This document shows positions 5,616-5,696 of a DNA stretch of 5,696 nucleotides, piece after piece. The position numbers and the translations under genes are program-made. This DNA comes from an uncultured Clostridia bacterium (GTDB lineage Bacteria > Bacillota_A > Clostridia > Christensenellales > Aristaeellaceae): the NCBI GenBank assembly GCA_945871545.1, contig CAMBWJ010000137.1, positions 1-5,696 of the forward strand. Reading direction: 5' to 3'. Position 1 is the first letter of the stretch; every line of letters starts with the position of its first letter. The notes under the pieces are model-generated. The model had not been told where the DNA came from. It saw only the letters and a list, made by a program, of their open reading frames with translations, and did no database searches.

Positions 5616-5696
5616 TTACTTTGCCAGCTTCTCATCCTTGCTCTTCTGCGCCGCAATCAGCGCCGCCGCCAGCACCCAACGAGCCACTTCCGCATG
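5616..5696 (-). CDS. C-terminal end of an unidentified protein (5' end outside window)
   Basis: The minus-strand frame is open from the right edge to a TAA at 5618-5616 and gives 26 residues. They are rich in alanine and leucine (RWVLAAALIAAQ) and end in a charged KSKDEKLAK tail, suggesting a terminal amphipathic or hydrophobic helix. The terminator placed just after the stop and the G/C-ending codons support a real gene end. The fragment is too short to name a family. Confidence 0.6.
   Translation of the reverse strand, partial: HAEVARWVLAAALIAAQKSKDEKLAK

Overview
The window looks like a chromosomal stretch from a GC-rich, low-complexity-intergenic Gram-positive anaerobe, most likely a gut-type clostridial Bacillota. 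The grounds are strongly G/C-ending codons, strong GGAGG-type ribosome binding sites, AT-rich consensus promoters between genes, and a gene set (CapA-like protein, MutY, NagA with a divergent ROK kinase, CLC-F-like transporter) familiar from such genomes. This assignment is inference; there is no rRNA or phylogenetic marker here.

Layout, left to right. (1) 1-342 (+) is the C-terminal end of a CapA/PGA_cap-family protein, closed by a strong intrinsic terminator at 357-390. (2) 442-1473 (+) is a complete mutY (A/G-specific adenine DNA glycosylase) with both catalytic acids and the four cysteines of the iron-sulfur cluster. (3) A well-formed extended -10 promoter at 1495-1523 drives a two-gene unit: nagA (1568-2710, GlcNAc-6-phosphate deacetylase) and, 12 nt later, a 458-residue ROK-fold protein (2723-4099) with a long unassigned N-terminal extension and no canonical ROK zinc motif. 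(4) 4100-4233 is a structured convergent intergenic region with three adjacent hairpins bounded by an imperfect inverted repeat. (5) 4234-5484 (-) is a CLC-family membrane transporter whose motifs resemble the fluoride/proton antiporter branch (CLC-F). Its promoter region carries a near-perfect 12-nt direct repeat overlapping the core promoter. (6) A (-) strand terminator at 5567-5599 and the last 26 codons of an unidentified (-) strand gene (5616-5696) close the window.

Functionally, nagA and the ROK protein probably form an amino-sugar catabolic operon: a kinase-like protein may phosphorylate an incoming amino sugar, and NagA deacetylates GlcNAc-6-P to GlcN-6-P. No nagB or transporter is in view. 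MutY (oxidised-base repair) and the CLC transporter (ion homeostasis) are separate transcription units. I found no CRISPR array, tRNA, rRNA, transposase gene or phage module. The most interesting items are the atypical ROK protein, the putative operator repeats in front of the CLC gene, and the multi-hairpin intergenic element. None amounts to clear proof of a new system.
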